From the NCBI RefSeq assembly GCF_003369565.1, contig NZ_PIOD01000011.1:124001-188000 (forward strand): a stretch of DNA of 64,000 nucleotides. Reading direction: 5' to 3'. The notes below the pieces were generated by a model. That model was not told the origin of the DNA. It made no database searches and was given only the letters and a program-made list of their open reading frames with translations. This DNA is from Oceanobacillus chungangensis (GTDB lineage Bacteria > Bacillota > Bacilli > Bacillales > Amphibacillaceae). Position 1 is the first letter of the stretch, and the number at the start of each line of letters is the position of its first letter. Shown one piece after another: positions 9,190 through 18,174 of the stretch. The position numbers were made by a program, and so were the translations under genes.

Positions 9190-9440
9190 GAATTAGGCGT
9201 AAAGTTGATTTTCACTCCATCCAGTCGCTTTCACGGACAATGCGGCCTGCTTCTACTGAAGAGATTCCCTCCCCCATTGATCTCAGCCATAAATATTTCC
9301 ACTGGTGTCCTCCGTCCTCTGCCAATCAGCGGCAAGGCAATAAAAGAGAGGCTCACCAGCCTCCCTAAGGTGCGCGTGGTGTATTTCCGAAGCGACTGGC
9401 ACGGGAGCTACTCGTCATCTCAAATTATTCTATACATCTA
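9190..9440. repeat. Dispersed intergenic repeat, dapG-asd gap
   Basis: The 380-bp gap between asd and dapG holds no gene. It begins ATTCCGAATTAGGCG, then AAAGTTGATTTTC and CCAGTCGC. This matches, in opposite orientation, the right end of the repeat at 15124-15272 (reverse complement TGCGAACTAAGTAGG, AAAGTTGATTTTC, CAGTCGC). Embedded arms such as CGAAGCGACTGG (9389-9400) and CCAGTCGC (9220-9227) can pair. It is decayed and more GC-rich than the flanks. Confidence 0.55.
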
Positions 9441-9479
9441 CTTATCATTACCATCCATTATATGACAGATAAAAAAATC

Positions 9480-10526
9480 TTACAGCCAATTATTTTTAAT
9501 TATTGATTCTGCGATTTGTACTGTATTAAGTGCTGCACCTTTTAAGAGATTATCTGACACAACCCATAAATGGAATCCTTTTTCATTATCTATATCCTTA
9601 CGAACGCGTCCGACAAATACCGCTTCTTTATTCGCAGCACTTAATGGTGTAGGATACGTTTGTGTTGCTGGATTGTCTTCCAAGATTACCCCATCAGCTG
9701 CTTCCAACTCTTTCCAAACATCTTTAACTGTTACTCCGGATTTCTCTACTTCGATATAGACACTTTCCGCATGTGATGTAAAGAATGGAAGACGTACACA
9801 TGTAGCAGCAACAGCTAGCTCCTGATCATCCAAGATTTTCTTTGTCTCATTAATCATTTTCATTTCCTCAAATGTATAGCCATCTTCATCAAATACGTCG
9901 ATTTGCGGCAATGCATTAAATGCTATTGGATAGTGTTTTTTATCGCCTTTTACTGGTAGAATATCTGCTTCTAATTCTTGGTTATTAAGATACTGTTTTG
10001 CCTGTTTCTGTAATTCAACTGTTGCTTGGGTTCCTGCCCCTGAAACAGCTTGATATGTTGATACGATGACACGTTTTAATCCAAATTGCTCTTTAATTGG
10101 TTTAAGTGCAGTTACCATTTGGATCGTCGAACAATTTGGATTTGCGATTATACCATTATGACCTTTAATTGCCTCTTTATTTACTTCAGGCACAACTAAT
10201 GGAACATCTTCAGCCATTCGATATGCACTCGTATTATCTATAACAACTGCACCACGTTTTACCGCTTCTGGTGCAAGTTGTTTCGAAACTGAGCCACCAG
10301 CAGAAAATAATGCGATGTCTATTCCTTCAAAGCTTTCTGGAGTAGCTTCTTCAATCGTTACATCTGTACCATTAAAAGATATAATTTTTCCTGCAGATCG
10401 TTTAGAGGATAGTAGTTTTATTTCATTTATTGGAAATTCTTTTTCTGCTAATAATTTTAATATTTTTTGTCCAACAGCGCCTGTTGCTCCGACTACTGCT
10501 ACATTATATGTTGTTTTTACTGTCAT
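9480..10526 (-). CDS. asd: Aspartate-semialdehyde dehydrogenase
   Basis: It reduces aspartyl phosphate to aspartate semialdehyde, the branch point to lysine, threonine and dipicolinate. The 348-residue protein has the NADP-binding GATGAVGQKIL at residues 12-22, the catalytic Cys in NPNCSTIQM and the His-containing RLPFFTSHAESV. The start follows AGGAGGAATTTTACAA. It is placed between spoVFB and dapG, as in B. subtilis, but separated from dapG by a repeat. Confidence 0.96.
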   Translation of the reverse strand: MTVKTTYNVAVVGATGAVGQKILKLLAEKEFPINEIKLLSSKRSAGKIISFNGTDVTIEEATPESFEGIDIALFSAGGSVSKQLAPEAVKRGAVVIDNTSAYRMAEDVPLVVPEVNKEAIKGHNGIIANPNCSTIQMVTALKPIKEQFGLKRVIVSTYQAVSGAGTQATVELQKQAKQYLNNQELEADILPVKGDKKHYPIAFNALPQIDVFDEDGYTFEEMKMINETKKILDDQELAVAATCVRLPFFTSHAESVYIEVEKSGVTVKDVWKELEAADGVILEDNPATQTYPTPLSAANKEAVFVGRVRKDIDNEKGFHLWVVSDNLLKGAALNTVQIAESIIKNNWL

Positions 10527-10580
10527 TTGTAAAATTCCTCCTGTAATGTATTTCTAATATTTAAACTATCTTATCATACT

Positions 10581-11171
10581 TTAACGAATAAAAGGAATAA
10601 TTATAGGTTGAAGTTGTTTACCTTGGAGAGCATATGTTACAGCTGCTTCTAAATAATTCAAATCAGCTACTAATGAGTTCGGTTTTTTGAACGGATTATC
10701 TTGGCCAAATGGAATAAAGTAAATATGCTTGCTATTCATTAATTTCATCAAGTTCACTCCATTTAAACCTAGCGCATCATTTGTTGTAATTCCTAAAACT
10801 ACAGGATTTTCATTCCGCATCGTTGATTTCGCAGCCATCAGGACTGCATTATCAGTATGGGCATTCGCTAGCTTACTTAATGAATTTCCTGTTAGCGGGG
10901 CAATGATCATACAATCAAGTGGATAATCGGGACCAAGCGGTTCTGCATCTGGAATTGTTGAAATCACTTTTTTTCCTGCAATTGCTTCAATCTTCTCAAT
11001 ATGTTCTGGGCCTTTACCGAATTTAGTATCCATATTCATTACAGTATCTGAAACAATTGGAACCACATCAACCTGTTCAGCAACTAGTTTCTCCATCACT
11101 TCAAATGCTTTGCTATACGTATGATGGGATCCTGTCAAGCCAAAACCAATTCGTTTACCTGCAAGGCTCAT
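10581..11171 (-). CDS. spoVFB: Dipicolinate synthase subunit B
   Basis: This is the flavoprotein-like subunit of dipicolinate synthase, which makes the spore core's dipicolinic acid in the mother cell. The 196-residue protein has the N-terminal GFGLTGSHHTYSKAFEVME and the conserved IAPLTGNSLSKLANAHTDNA. It overlaps spoVFA by 4 bp (ATGA coupling), as expected for a two-subunit enzyme. Confidence 0.95.
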   Translation of the reverse strand: MSLAGKRIGFGLTGSHHTYSKAFEVMEKLVAEQVDVVPIVSDTVMNMDTKFGKGPEHIEKIEAIAGKKVISTIPDAEPLGPDYPLDCMIIAPLTGNSLSKLANAHTDNAVLMAAKSTMRNENPVVLGITTNDALGLNGVNLMKLMNSKHIYFIPFGQDNPFKKPNSLVADLNYLEAAVTYALQGKQLQPIIIPFIR

Positions 11172-12052
11172 GATGTACTCCTTTCTTCCATCATAATTTG
11201 TTTCACCACATCACCCAGAATTTTCCCCGCTGTTTTCGGTGCAACGATACTTGGTAGACTTCTAGCTAAAATTGCTTTTATTCCACGTTTACGCGCATAT
11301 TCAAAATCAGTTCCACCTGGTTTCGATGCAAGATCAATAATGACAGCACTTGACTGCAGTTGTTGAATTGCTCTTTGGTTCACGACAAGAGCTGGAATTG
11401 TATTTATTAATAAATCACATTCACTTGTATAATCGTATAATTTTTCGAGAGGAAACGCCGTTAATCCCATCTCATTTATTCTAGCTAAATCTTTTATATT
11501 TCTCGCACTAACAGCAACTTTCGCACCAAGTGCGGAGAATTTATTTGCAACTGTGTTTCCAACTCTGCCAAAACCGGTGACAATGACACGCGAAGAATGA
11601 ATTGTGTAATCCGTATTTTCAATTGCCATCATTATCGCACCTTCTGCAGTTGGGATGGAATTATAAATTGCCACATCATCTCGATCTAATAATGGAATTA
11701 GTGAGATTGCGGGATTTGCCGAGATAGCATTTAAATAGTCATTTGAGATTCCAGTAAAAACAATGGTCGATTTTGTAATTTGATCTAACCATTCTTTCGT
11801 TAATTGGATTGTCTGATCTGAAAATATCGTTTCAACATAGCCTTCTGGATCTGTTCCAGTTATCGGTAAAACAATCGCATCAAGTGTATCTAACTCAAGC
11901 TCGTGAAAGTCAACCTGCTTTAATCCGATGTACCCCTGTTCCAATTTATCATAGCCAACTAGCATAATGATTGCATCTGGCAGCGTTTGTAATTGTCGAA
12001 TCAATTCCAAGTACCTGGCATCGCCACCTATTACCGCAATTATTTGACTCAT
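11168..12052 (-). CDS. spoVFA: Dipicolinate synthase subunit A
   Basis: This is the NAD(P)-binding subunit of dipicolinate synthase, acting on the DapA product. The 294-residue protein has a Rossmann motif VTGFGRVGNTVANKF about residue 155 and the conserved IYNSIPTAEGAIMMA before it. It heads a two-gene operon behind a candidate sigma-K promoter at 12100-12125. The ribosome site GGGAGGG is 11 bases upstream, which is slightly long. Confidence 0.95.
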   Translation of the reverse strand: MSQIIAVIGGDARYLELIRQLQTLPDAIIMLVGYDKLEQGYIGLKQVDFHELELDTLDAIVLPITGTDPEGYVETIFSDQTIQLTKEWLDQITKSTIVFTGISNDYLNAISANPAISLIPLLDRDDVAIYNSIPTAEGAIMMAIENTDYTIHSSRVIVTGFGRVGNTVANKFSALGAKVAVSARNIKDLARINEMGLTAFPLEKLYDYTSECDLLINTIPALVVNQRAIQQLQSSAVIIDLASKPGGTDFEYARKRGIKAILARSLPSIVAPKTAGKILGDVVKQIMMEERSTS

Positions 12053-12099
12053 TATCTAATACCCTCCCAAACCTAAAATTCCTAACATAACTTCTTAAT

Positions 12100-12125
12100 A
12101 GCTTATGTTCATCGTGCCCAAGAGT
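12100..12125 (-). promoter_or_regulatory. Candidate sigma-K promoter for spoVFAB
   Basis: The -10 CATAAGCT (12100-12107) fits the sigma-K consensus CATANNNT exactly. An AC at 12124-12125 lies 16 bp upstream, the expected -35 core. In B. subtilis the spoVF operon is transcribed by sigma-K in the mother cell, so position and function agree. Confidence 0.65.
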
Positions 12126-12146
12126 GATAAGGAGTTTGGAATAAAA

Positions 12147-12185
12147 ATGTAAAAGGCTAATATCACAACTTTGTGATATTAGCCT
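12147..12185 (-). terminator. Terminator after ymxH
   Basis: A perfect 15-bp stem (AGGCTAATATCACAA and its complement, 2-base spacer) runs into TTTTACATTTTTATT. It separates ymxH from the spoVF operon. Confidence 0.85.
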
Positions 12186-12229
12186 AAATCGCATGATAGC
12201 TGAACTCAGCCAATTTTTAAAGAAAAGTA

Positions 12230-12469
12230 CTAAAGTGTTTCTGTTTCCACCATAATCATATCCTCACCGATTTTTTTAATCGATTTCCAGCGAATTTTTG
12301 TTTCTTCTCCCTCTTTTTTTAATCCAAACCACTTATAATTTGGAATAATAAAGGCTTCGATTTGTCCTGTCTGCTCATTAATCTCTAAATCGGTTTGTCC
12401 TAATATCCCTAATCTTGTACCTTCATTAACATTGACAATTTCCTTGCCACTGATCTCCTTAAAACGCAT
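12230..12469 (-). CDS. ymxH: YlmC/YmxH PRC-barrel protein
   Basis: This is a 79-residue PRC-barrel protein starting RFKEISGKEIVNVNEG at ATG 12469, which follows GGAGGTAATGTG. The upstream in-frame start would add 11 residues including the ribosome site. The family is common in spore formers; the molecular role is not established. The position between mlpA and spoVFA is conserved with B. subtilis. Confidence 0.88.
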   Translation of the reverse strand: MRFKEISGKEIVNVNEGTRLGILGQTDLEINEQTGQIEAFIIPNYKWFGLKKEGEETKIRWKSIKKIGEDMIMVETETL

Positions 12470-12544
12470 CACATTACCTCCATTTATACCTAAGTAATAC
12501 ATATATATGCGAGAAATAAGCAGCTATGTTAGATAGTCGTCTTA

Positions 12545-13768
12545 TTAATTCATTTTATCTGGTCCAATTAATGCGGTTGATGCAGGTTGATTAAAGGTCG
12601 ACTCAATTACCTTTTGAATCGATTGATGATCTACTGCATCGATTTCACGAATCATCTCATCCAATGTACGGTGACGCTGTAATAATAATTCATTCCTGCC
12701 GTTTCTGTTCATTCGACTACTAGTGCTTTCTAAGCCTAGCATGAGATTCCCTTTTAGTTGCTCCTTACTATTATGTAATTCTTTATCTGTTAATCCTTTA
12801 TCAATCAGAGTATCTACAGTCTGTTTGATTGTATCCCGAAGTAATGGTAATTGTTCTTTCCCAGTGCCAGCATAGATCGTTAATAAACCATTATCTAAAA
12901 ATGAACTGTGATAAGAGAATACGGAATATGCTAACCCTCGTTTTTCCCTTACATCCTGAAATAGTCTTGAACTCATGCTGCCGCCTAATACATTATTCAT
13001 AATGACTAAGCTATACGCATTTTCATCACCTACTGGCAGCCCACTAAATCCGAAGCATAAATGTGCTTGCTCAGTATCCTTAAATTGTTCAATATTGTTG
13101 GCTAAGAAAGTTGGTTTCAAAATGGATGATTGGCTGTTCTTTGATTGATATGAACCGAAATAATTTTCAATACTGTTTACAAAAGATTTCTCAACATTTC
13201 CTGCAACAGAAATAACGACATTTTCAGGTGTGTAGCGATCATTAATGTAGTTGCGTAAATCATCTGGTATAAAAGATTTCAAATGTCCCTCTGTACCTAG
13301 GATAGAATAGCCAAGTGGATGCTTTCCAAAAGATGCCTTAGCTAATAAATCATGGACTATATCATCTGGTGTATCTTCATACATTTTGATTTCTTCAAAT
13401 ACAACTTTCTTTTCTCTTTCCATCTCTTCTTCATCGAAAGTAGAGTTAAAGAACATATCTGCCAAAATTTCTAATGCATGATCCTTATGAGTATCCAATA
13501 CTTTTGCATAGAAACAAGTATATTCTTTTGAGGTAAACGCGTTTATTTGTCCTCCAATTGAATCAAATGCTTCCGCAATATCTTGTGCTGTTCGTGTCTT
13601 TGTGCCTTTAAAAAGCATATGCTCGATAAAGTGAGAAATCCCGTTGTTTTGTTCACTTTCATTTCGTGAACCTGTTAACACCCAAATACCAATGGTTACG
13701 GAGCGTACAGCAGGTATATTTTCTAATACAATCCTTACACCGTTTTTACAATTATGTTTTTCTATCAA
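12545..13768 (-). CDS. mlpA: M16-family zinc protease
   Basis: This is a processing-peptidase-like protease of 407 residues. The inverted zinc site HFIEHMLFKGT and the downstream glutamate in EKKVVFEEI are both present, so it should be catalytic. I use a TTG start at 13768 behind GGAGGAACCGTA, giving an N-terminus (IEKHNCKNGVRIV) that matches the B. subtilis protein. The longer ATG frame would place the ribosome site inside the gene. ylxY lies upstream. Confidence 0.92.
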   Translation of the reverse strand: MIEKHNCKNGVRIVLENIPAVRSVTIGIWVLTGSRNESEQNNGISHFIEHMLFKGTKTRTAQDIAEAFDSIGGQINAFTSKEYTCFYAKVLDTHKDHALEILADMFFNSTFDEEEMEREKKVVFEEIKMYEDTPDDIVHDLLAKASFGKHPLGYSILGTEGHLKSFIPDDLRNYINDRYTPENVVISVAGNVEKSFVNSIENYFGSYQSKNSQSSILKPTFLANNIEQFKDTEQAHLCFGFSGLPVGDENAYSLVIMNNVLGGSMSSRLFQDVREKRGLAYSVFSYHSSFLDNGLLTIYAGTGKEQLPLLRDTIKQTVDTLIDKGLTDKELHNSKEQLKGNLMLGLESTSSRMNRNGRNELLLQRHRTLDEMIREIDAVDHQSIQKVIESTFNQPASTALIGPDKMN

Positions 13769-13832
13769 TACGGTTCCTCCTATAGTTTGAATCAAGGCTT
13801 CACTACATCATAATCGTGTATCATTACTTCCA

Positions 13833-14774
13833 TTATCTATCATTGCTTAATAGTTTATCAATAGTGCCGATTCGATATTCATTTTCTTTAATACTTTTGA
13901 TCAATAAATCAAGTCCTTCAGCGATAACCTGAGTTGGATGCATTAATATTGTAGCCCCTGGATGTAGTTTACTATTTACTCGATTCATCATAACAGATAC
14001 AGACGGTTTCTTCCAATCAATGGTATCTACTGTCCAAAGTATCGTTTCCATTTTTAGGTTATAAGCCGATTGTACTACCTGCTCATTGAAACTTCCACTC
14101 GGAGGTGCGAACCATTTTGGTGTTTTCCCAGTAATCGCGCTTAGTATATCATTCGTTTGTGCAATTTGCTCAACGATTTTTTGATTGGATATTCTTGCCA
14201 TGTCGGGATGGTTATATGCATGATTGCCAATAATATGACCTTGCTCATCAATCATTTTCACTAACTCAGCATTTTCCTTCGCCCACTTTCCTTCAATAAA
14301 AAACGTTGCCTTCACTTTATTCTCTTGTAATGTTTTCAATATTGTCGGTATATACTCTGTTCCCCATGATACATTTATCATTAATGAAACCATTTTCTTT
14401 TCAGGATGTCCACGATAAATTGGTGAAGCTGGTAGGTCAGACAGCGAGATTTCTGGTTCGATTTGTTTATAAACGAGTAAGGAATCATCAAACACGCCTA
14501 CATCTTTCATTTTTTCATACGATTTATCAACATCAACCGCTCGCCCATTTCTTCCCGGTGTTTTTTTCCAAACGTCATCAATATAAGCATCTTGCGGTTC
14601 TTCATGATAATTTGACTGTTTTTCTAAAATTTCTTGATACAGCGCATCTTCTTTTTTATTCTGTGAGAAGATCGGAACGTCTCTTATTTGAAATGGATTA
14701 TATTGCGAATTGAATGTTAGTATGACTAGGATTGAAAAAATAAATAAATTAACATACTTACGATAGTGTTTCAT
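13833..14774 (-). CDS. ylxY: Polysaccharide deacetylase-like protein YlxY
   Basis: This is a 313-residue membrane-anchored or secreted protein with an N-terminal hydrophobic helix (YVNLFIFSILVILTF) and a NodB-type domain. The usual TFDDG metal/base motif reads MINVSWG, so the aspartate pair is lost. The histidine motif NHAYNHPD is kept, and the later motif reads FAPPSGSF. It may therefore bind rather than deacetylate sugar polymers. ATG 14774 follows GGGAGGG; an upstream ATG at 14870 would add 32 residues and hide the signal helix. The neighbours pnp and mlpA are as in B. subtilis. Confidence 0.88.
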   Translation of the reverse strand: MKHYRKYVNLFIFSILVILTFNSQYNPFQIRDVPIFSQNKKEDALYQEILEKQSNYHEEPQDAYIDDVWKKTPGRNGRAVDVDKSYEKMKDVGVFDDSLLVYKQIEPEISLSDLPASPIYRGHPEKKMVSLMINVSWGTEYIPTILKTLQENKVKATFFIEGKWAKENAELVKMIDEQGHIIGNHAYNHPDMARISNQKIVEQIAQTNDILSAITGKTPKWFAPPSGSFNEQVVQSAYNLKMETILWTVDTIDWKKPSVSVMMNRVNSKLHPGATILMHPTQVIAEGLDLLIKSIKENEYRIGTIDKLLSNDR

Positions 14775-14904
14775 CGGTTTATCCCTCCCATACATCTTTA
14801 TGCATAAGATGGACAGGTTTATACCAATACAAATCATTTTCCAATACTGTTTTCTTAAAGATTGCTTCATTTACTGGAAATCGATATTAATGAACAGTCG
14901 ATAT

Positions 14905-15272
14905 AAATTGCGAACTAGTTAGGTGCTTCTAGCCAACCGCTCCAAAAATACACTTCGCTTTCCGCGGGGGGCTGGTGAGCCATCTTGTGCTGACGCACTT
15001 CGAAGTCACATCTAAGCCCTTCCTCCGGCAGGAGTCTTCGTGTATTTCTTCCGCTAGGATTGTGCGGTTGTAATTTTTAGTATTTTCTTCAAAAGATGCT
15101 ACGGTATTACCTCTCTAAACGCCGTTGATTGTAGCGGAGGACAGGAGACTCCTGCGGGAACAGCGAAGATGTTGAGACCATAGCGGTCTTTGCTAGGGGC
15201 TCAGCTCGAGCCCTCCGGATGCGCGACTGTCCGAGGCGAAAATCAACTTTGCTCCTACTTAGTTCGCATTTT
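14905..15272. repeat. Composite intergenic element with terminal inverted repeats
   Basis: The outer ends are inverted repeats of 22 bp matching at 18 positions (14905-14926 against 15251-15272, core TGCGAACTA). Inside are two palindrome-rich modules. The first (14934-15070) has ends CAACCGC/GCGGTTG, with nested AATACAC/GTGTATT and TTCGCTTTCCGCGGG. The second (15124-15247) has ends GTTGATT/AATCAAC, with CAGGAGACTCCTGCGGG. There is no transposase or reading frame. It resembles a non-autonomous, MITE-like or REP-like family and is far more GC-rich than the flanking DNA. Confidence 0.7.
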
Positions 15273-15299
15273 ATATATAAACTGCACTAAAAATGGGTA

Positions 15300-15327
15300 T
15301 AAAAAAAGAAACTGATTCTCCAGCTTC
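15300..15327 (-). terminator. Terminator after pnp
   Basis: The stem GAAGCTG/CAGTTTC (one G-U pair) with a 6-base loop is followed by seven U, 20 bp after the pnp stop. A-rich bases before the stem can also pair with the U-run. Confidence 0.8.
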
Positions 15328-15347
15328 CTTTTTCAAACTTTATTAAA

Positions 15348-17462
15348 TTATTGATTAGCCTTCTCTTTTCTTTCTCTATCTTCAATTAAAACAGCTTTGC
15401 GAGAAAGATTAATTCGTCCTTGTCGATCAATTTCTTTCACTTTTACCATGATTTGATCGCCAATTGATACGGCGTCTTCAACTTTATTCGTTCTTTCTTC
15501 TGCTAATTCAGAGATATGAACGAGTCCGTCCTTACCTTTAAACAATTCAACAAATGCCCCGAATTTCTCAATTCGCTTAACAGTTCCTAAGTACATTTGC
15601 CCAACTTCGACTTCTCTTACAATATCCTCAATGATCTTCTGAGCTTCTTTATTCATTGATGAGTTAGTTGAGGAGATAAAGACTTTACCATCCTGTTCGA
15701 TATCAATCTTAACGCCTGTTTCATCAATGATTTTATTAATTTGCTTCCCGCCCGGTCCAATAACATCGCGAATTTTGTCAGGATTAATTTCCATCGTTAA
15801 GATTTTAGGTGCATACTCAGAAAGCTCTGATTTCGGCTCATTAATCGTAGCTAACATAGAATCTAAAATTTGCATACGACCTTTTTTAGCCTGCGCCAAT
15901 GCCTCTGATAAAATCTCATTTGATAATCCATCGATCTTAATATCCATTTGCAATGCTGTAACACCTTTTGCAGTTCCAGCAACTTTAAAGTCCATGTCAC
16001 CAAGCGCATCTTCCATACCTTGAATATCCGTTAGAATACTATAGTCATCGCCGGATTTTACTAGACCCATTGCAATTCCCGCAACTGGAGCTTTGATAGG
16101 AACCCCTGCATCCATCATCGCTAATGTACTAGCACAAATACTCGCTTGAGATGTAGAGCCATTTGATTCTAATACTTCTGAAACTAAACGAATCGTATAT
16201 GGAAATTCCTTTTCAGATGGGATTACTTTTTCAAGTGCTCGTTCCCCAAGCGCCCCATGTCCAATTTCACGACGACCAGGTCCTCTAATAGGTCCTGTTT
16301 CGCCAACACTGAATTGCGGGAAATTATAGTGGTGCATAAATCGTTTTGTCTCTTCTAAATCTAGCCCGTCTAATATTTGAACATCACCTAATGCTCCTAG
16401 AGTACAAATACTAAGTGCTTGGGTTTGTCCACGTGTAAATAATCCCGAACCATGTGTTCTCGGAAGTAAATGTACTCGAGATGATAACGGGCGAATTTCA
16501 TCAATTTTTCTTCCATCTGGACGAATCTTCTCAACCGTTATTAATCGACGCACTTCTTCTTTCACCATTTTATCTAAAATGGATTTAACTTCTTTAATAA
16601 GCTCTTGTTCATCCTCTTCAAATGAAGCTAGCACTTCTTCTCTAACAAGATTAATTGCATCGTCTCTTGCATGCTTCTCTTGAACTTGGATTGCTTCATG
16701 CAATTTAACTTTTGCCTCTGCTTCTACTCGTGCAACTAGCGCTTCATCGAATTCAGATACGATAACTTCAAATTTGTCTAAACCAATTTGTTTTACAATT
16801 TCCTCTTGGAACTCAACAAGACGAACAATTTCCTTGTGACCGAAAAGGATTGCTTCTAGCATGATTTCTTCAGGTACTTCAAATGCACCCGCTTCAACCA
16901 TATTAATCGCATCTTTCGTACCTGCAACCGTTAATTCAATATCGCTTTTCTCAGCTTGTTCAACAGTTGGATTAATGACAAATTCGCCGTCAACTCTTCC
17001 AACATGTACCCCTGCAATCGGACCAGCGAATGGAATATCGGAAACACCTAATGCAATAGATGATCCAATCATTGCTGCAATTTCGGATGGACAATCTTGG
17101 TCAGCACTCATGACCATACTAATTACTTGAACTTCATTTCTAAATCCATCTGGAAATAGTGGGCGAATTGGTCGATCAATCAATCGTGAATTAAGGATTG
17201 CCTTTTCACTTGGTCTACCCTCACGTTTGATGAAGCCTCCAGGGATTTTCCCTACTGCATATAAACGTTCTTCATAGTTAACTGTTAATGGAAAAAATGG
17301 TAAATCTTTTGGTTCTTTTGAAGCTGTTGCAACAGCAAGTACCGATGTATCTCCATAATGGACCATACAAGCACCATTTGCTTGCTTCGCTAATTCTCCA
17401 ATTTCTACAGTAAATGTTTTACCAGCAATTTCTGTAGAAAATACGTGTTTTTCTTCTGCCAT
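15348..17462 (-). CDS. pnp: Polynucleotide phosphorylase
   Basis: This is the 3'-to-5' phosphorolytic RNase of mRNA turnover, 704 residues (B. subtilis about 705). Two RNase PH domains flank a helical region; the second contains [17 protein letters not shown] and [21 protein letters not shown] domain ([16 protein letters not shown]) and an S1 domain ([25 protein letters not shown]) finish the protein. rpsO lies directly upstream, the classic rpsO-pnp arrangement, but a terminator at 17655-17686 separates them. Confidence 0.97.
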   Translation of the reverse strand: MAEEKHVFSTEIAGKTFTVEIGELAKQANGACMVHYGDTSVLAVATASKEPKDLPFFPLTVNYEERLYAVGKIPGGFIKREGRPSEKAILNSRLIDRPIRPLFPDGFRNEVQVISMVMSADQDCPSEIAAMIGSSIALGVSDIPFAGPIAGVHVGRVDGEFVINPTVEQAEKSDIELTVAGTKDAINMVEAGAFEVPEEIMLEAILFGHKEIVRLVEFQEEIVKQIGLDKFEVIVSEFDEALVARVEAEAKVKLHEAIQVQEKHARDDAINLVREEVLASFEEDEQELIKEVKSILDKMVKEEVRRLITVEKIRPDGRKIDEIRPLSSRVHLLPRTHGSGLFTRGQTQALSICTLGALGDVQILDGLDLEETKRFMHHYNFPQFSVGETGPIRGPGRREIGHGALGERALEKVIPSEKEFPYTIRLVSEVLESNGSTSQASICASTLAMMDAGVPIKAPVAGIAMGLVKSGDDYSILTDIQGMEDALGDMDFKVAGTAKGVTALQMDIKIDGLSNEILSEALAQAKKGRMQILDSMLATINEPKSELSEYAPKILTMEINPDKIRDVIGPGGKQINKIIDETGVKIDIEQDGKVFISSTNSSMNKEAQKIIEDIVREVEVGQMYLGTVKRIEKFGAFVELFKGKDGLVHISELAEERTNKVEDAVSIGDQIMVKVKEIDRQGRINLSRKAVLIEDRERKEKANQ

Positions 17463-17548
17463 TAGTTAAAGTGCTCCTTTCAATACCACGATATATTTTC
17501 CATTTTATATTTTAAATGAAAAAAAGTAAATTCGATTTTCTTTAGTAG

Positions 17549-17622
17549 TTAAGAAAGTATAAAAATATTTCTTACTACATAATTGCAACTAAGGTTGTCA
17601 CCGAAAGGCTTGGTGACAACCA
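17549..17622. repeat. Intergenic repeat copy with GGTTGTCACC palindrome
   Basis: It starts with AAGAAAGTATAAAAAT, continues GCAACTAAGG, and contains perfect 10-bp arms GGTTGTCACC/GGTGACAACC (17593-17602 and 17612-17621) around a GAAAGGCTT loop. Related copies lie at 1262, 29884, 31324, 36160 and 37644. It sits between rpsO and pnp. Confidence 0.5.
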
Positions 17623-17654
17623 AGTTTTCTTATCTTATGTATTATACCTTATAA

Positions 17655-17686
17655 TAATAGAAAAAGCAGGATTTCTCCTGCTTTTT
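17655..17686 (-). terminator. Terminator after rpsO
   Basis: The perfect stem AAAAGCAGGA/TCCTGCTTTT with a GAAA tetraloop and U-rich tail begins 4 bp after the rpsO stop. Confidence 0.9.
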
Positions 17687-17690
17687 AAGA

Positions 17691-17960
17691 TTATCGACGT
17701 AATCCAAGTCGTTTAATTAATTCGCGGTAACGTGTAACATCTTTATTACGAAGATAGTTAAGTAAATTACGACGTTTACCTACCATTTTCAATAAACCAC
17801 GACGTGAATGGTGATCTTTTTTATGAACACGTAAATGTTCATTTAGAGTTGTGATTTCTTCAGTTAGTACAGCGATTTGTACTTCTGGAGAACCAGTATC
17901 TGTATCATGAACTTTGTATTCATTGATAATTTCATTCTTACGCTCTTGTGTAATAGCCAT
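17691..17960 (-). CDS. rpsO: 30S ribosomal protein S15
   Basis: This 89-residue small-subunit protein binds 16S rRNA early in assembly. It contains the family core [35 protein letters not shown] and the C-terminus [10 protein letters not shown] start at ATG 17960 ([10 protein letters not shown]), which follows AGGAGGTGAGCCAG. A GTG inside that ribosome site would add three residues. The leader resembles the S15 autoregulatory RNA. Confidence 0.98.
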   Translation of the reverse strand: MAITQERKNEIINEYKVHDTDTGSPEVQIAVLTEEITTLNEHLRVHKKDHHSRRGLLKMVGKRRNLLNYLRNKDVTRYRELIKRLGLRR

Positions 17961-18040
17961 CTGGCTCACCTCCTATAATTTCTATATCCCCAGTTCCCTA
18001 GCAAGCGTCGGAGTTACGATTTGCCAAGCAACGGTTTTAC
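17961..18040 (-). ncRNA. Probable S15 leader (rpsO autoregulatory RNA)
   Basis: Between the rpsO promoter and start the transcript reads CCGTTGCTTGGCAA, CGTAACTCCGACGC, TTGCTAGGGAAC and GGGGATATAG. It can form short helices (TTGC/GCAA; CTCC/GGGG). From memory this closely resembles the Geobacillus/Bacillus rpsO leader, where S15 represses its own synthesis. A covariance-model search would settle it. Confidence 0.55.
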
Positions 18041-18047
18041 GAATATA

Positions 18048-18076
18048 AGCATAACGTTTTTTGAGATAAAATGCAA
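18048..18076 (-). promoter_or_regulatory. Sigma-A promoter of rpsO
   Basis: The -35 TTGCAT (18071-18076) and -10 TATGCT (18048-18053) are separated by 17 bp, about 90 bp upstream of the rpsO start. Confidence 0.7.
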
Positions 18077-18174
18077 GAAGAAATGCATTCATGTGTTGAA
18101 TTATTTTAGTTTAGCCCAGTTCGCTTGATATTAGCCACAGTTACACTTATGAAATGAGAAAGCTAGAATTCATG

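Noticed and set aside
12053-12469. Antisense hairpins as a small RNA gene near ymxH
   Set aside because: The strong hairpin at 12154-12185 is explained as the ymxH terminator; no independent promoter is visible.
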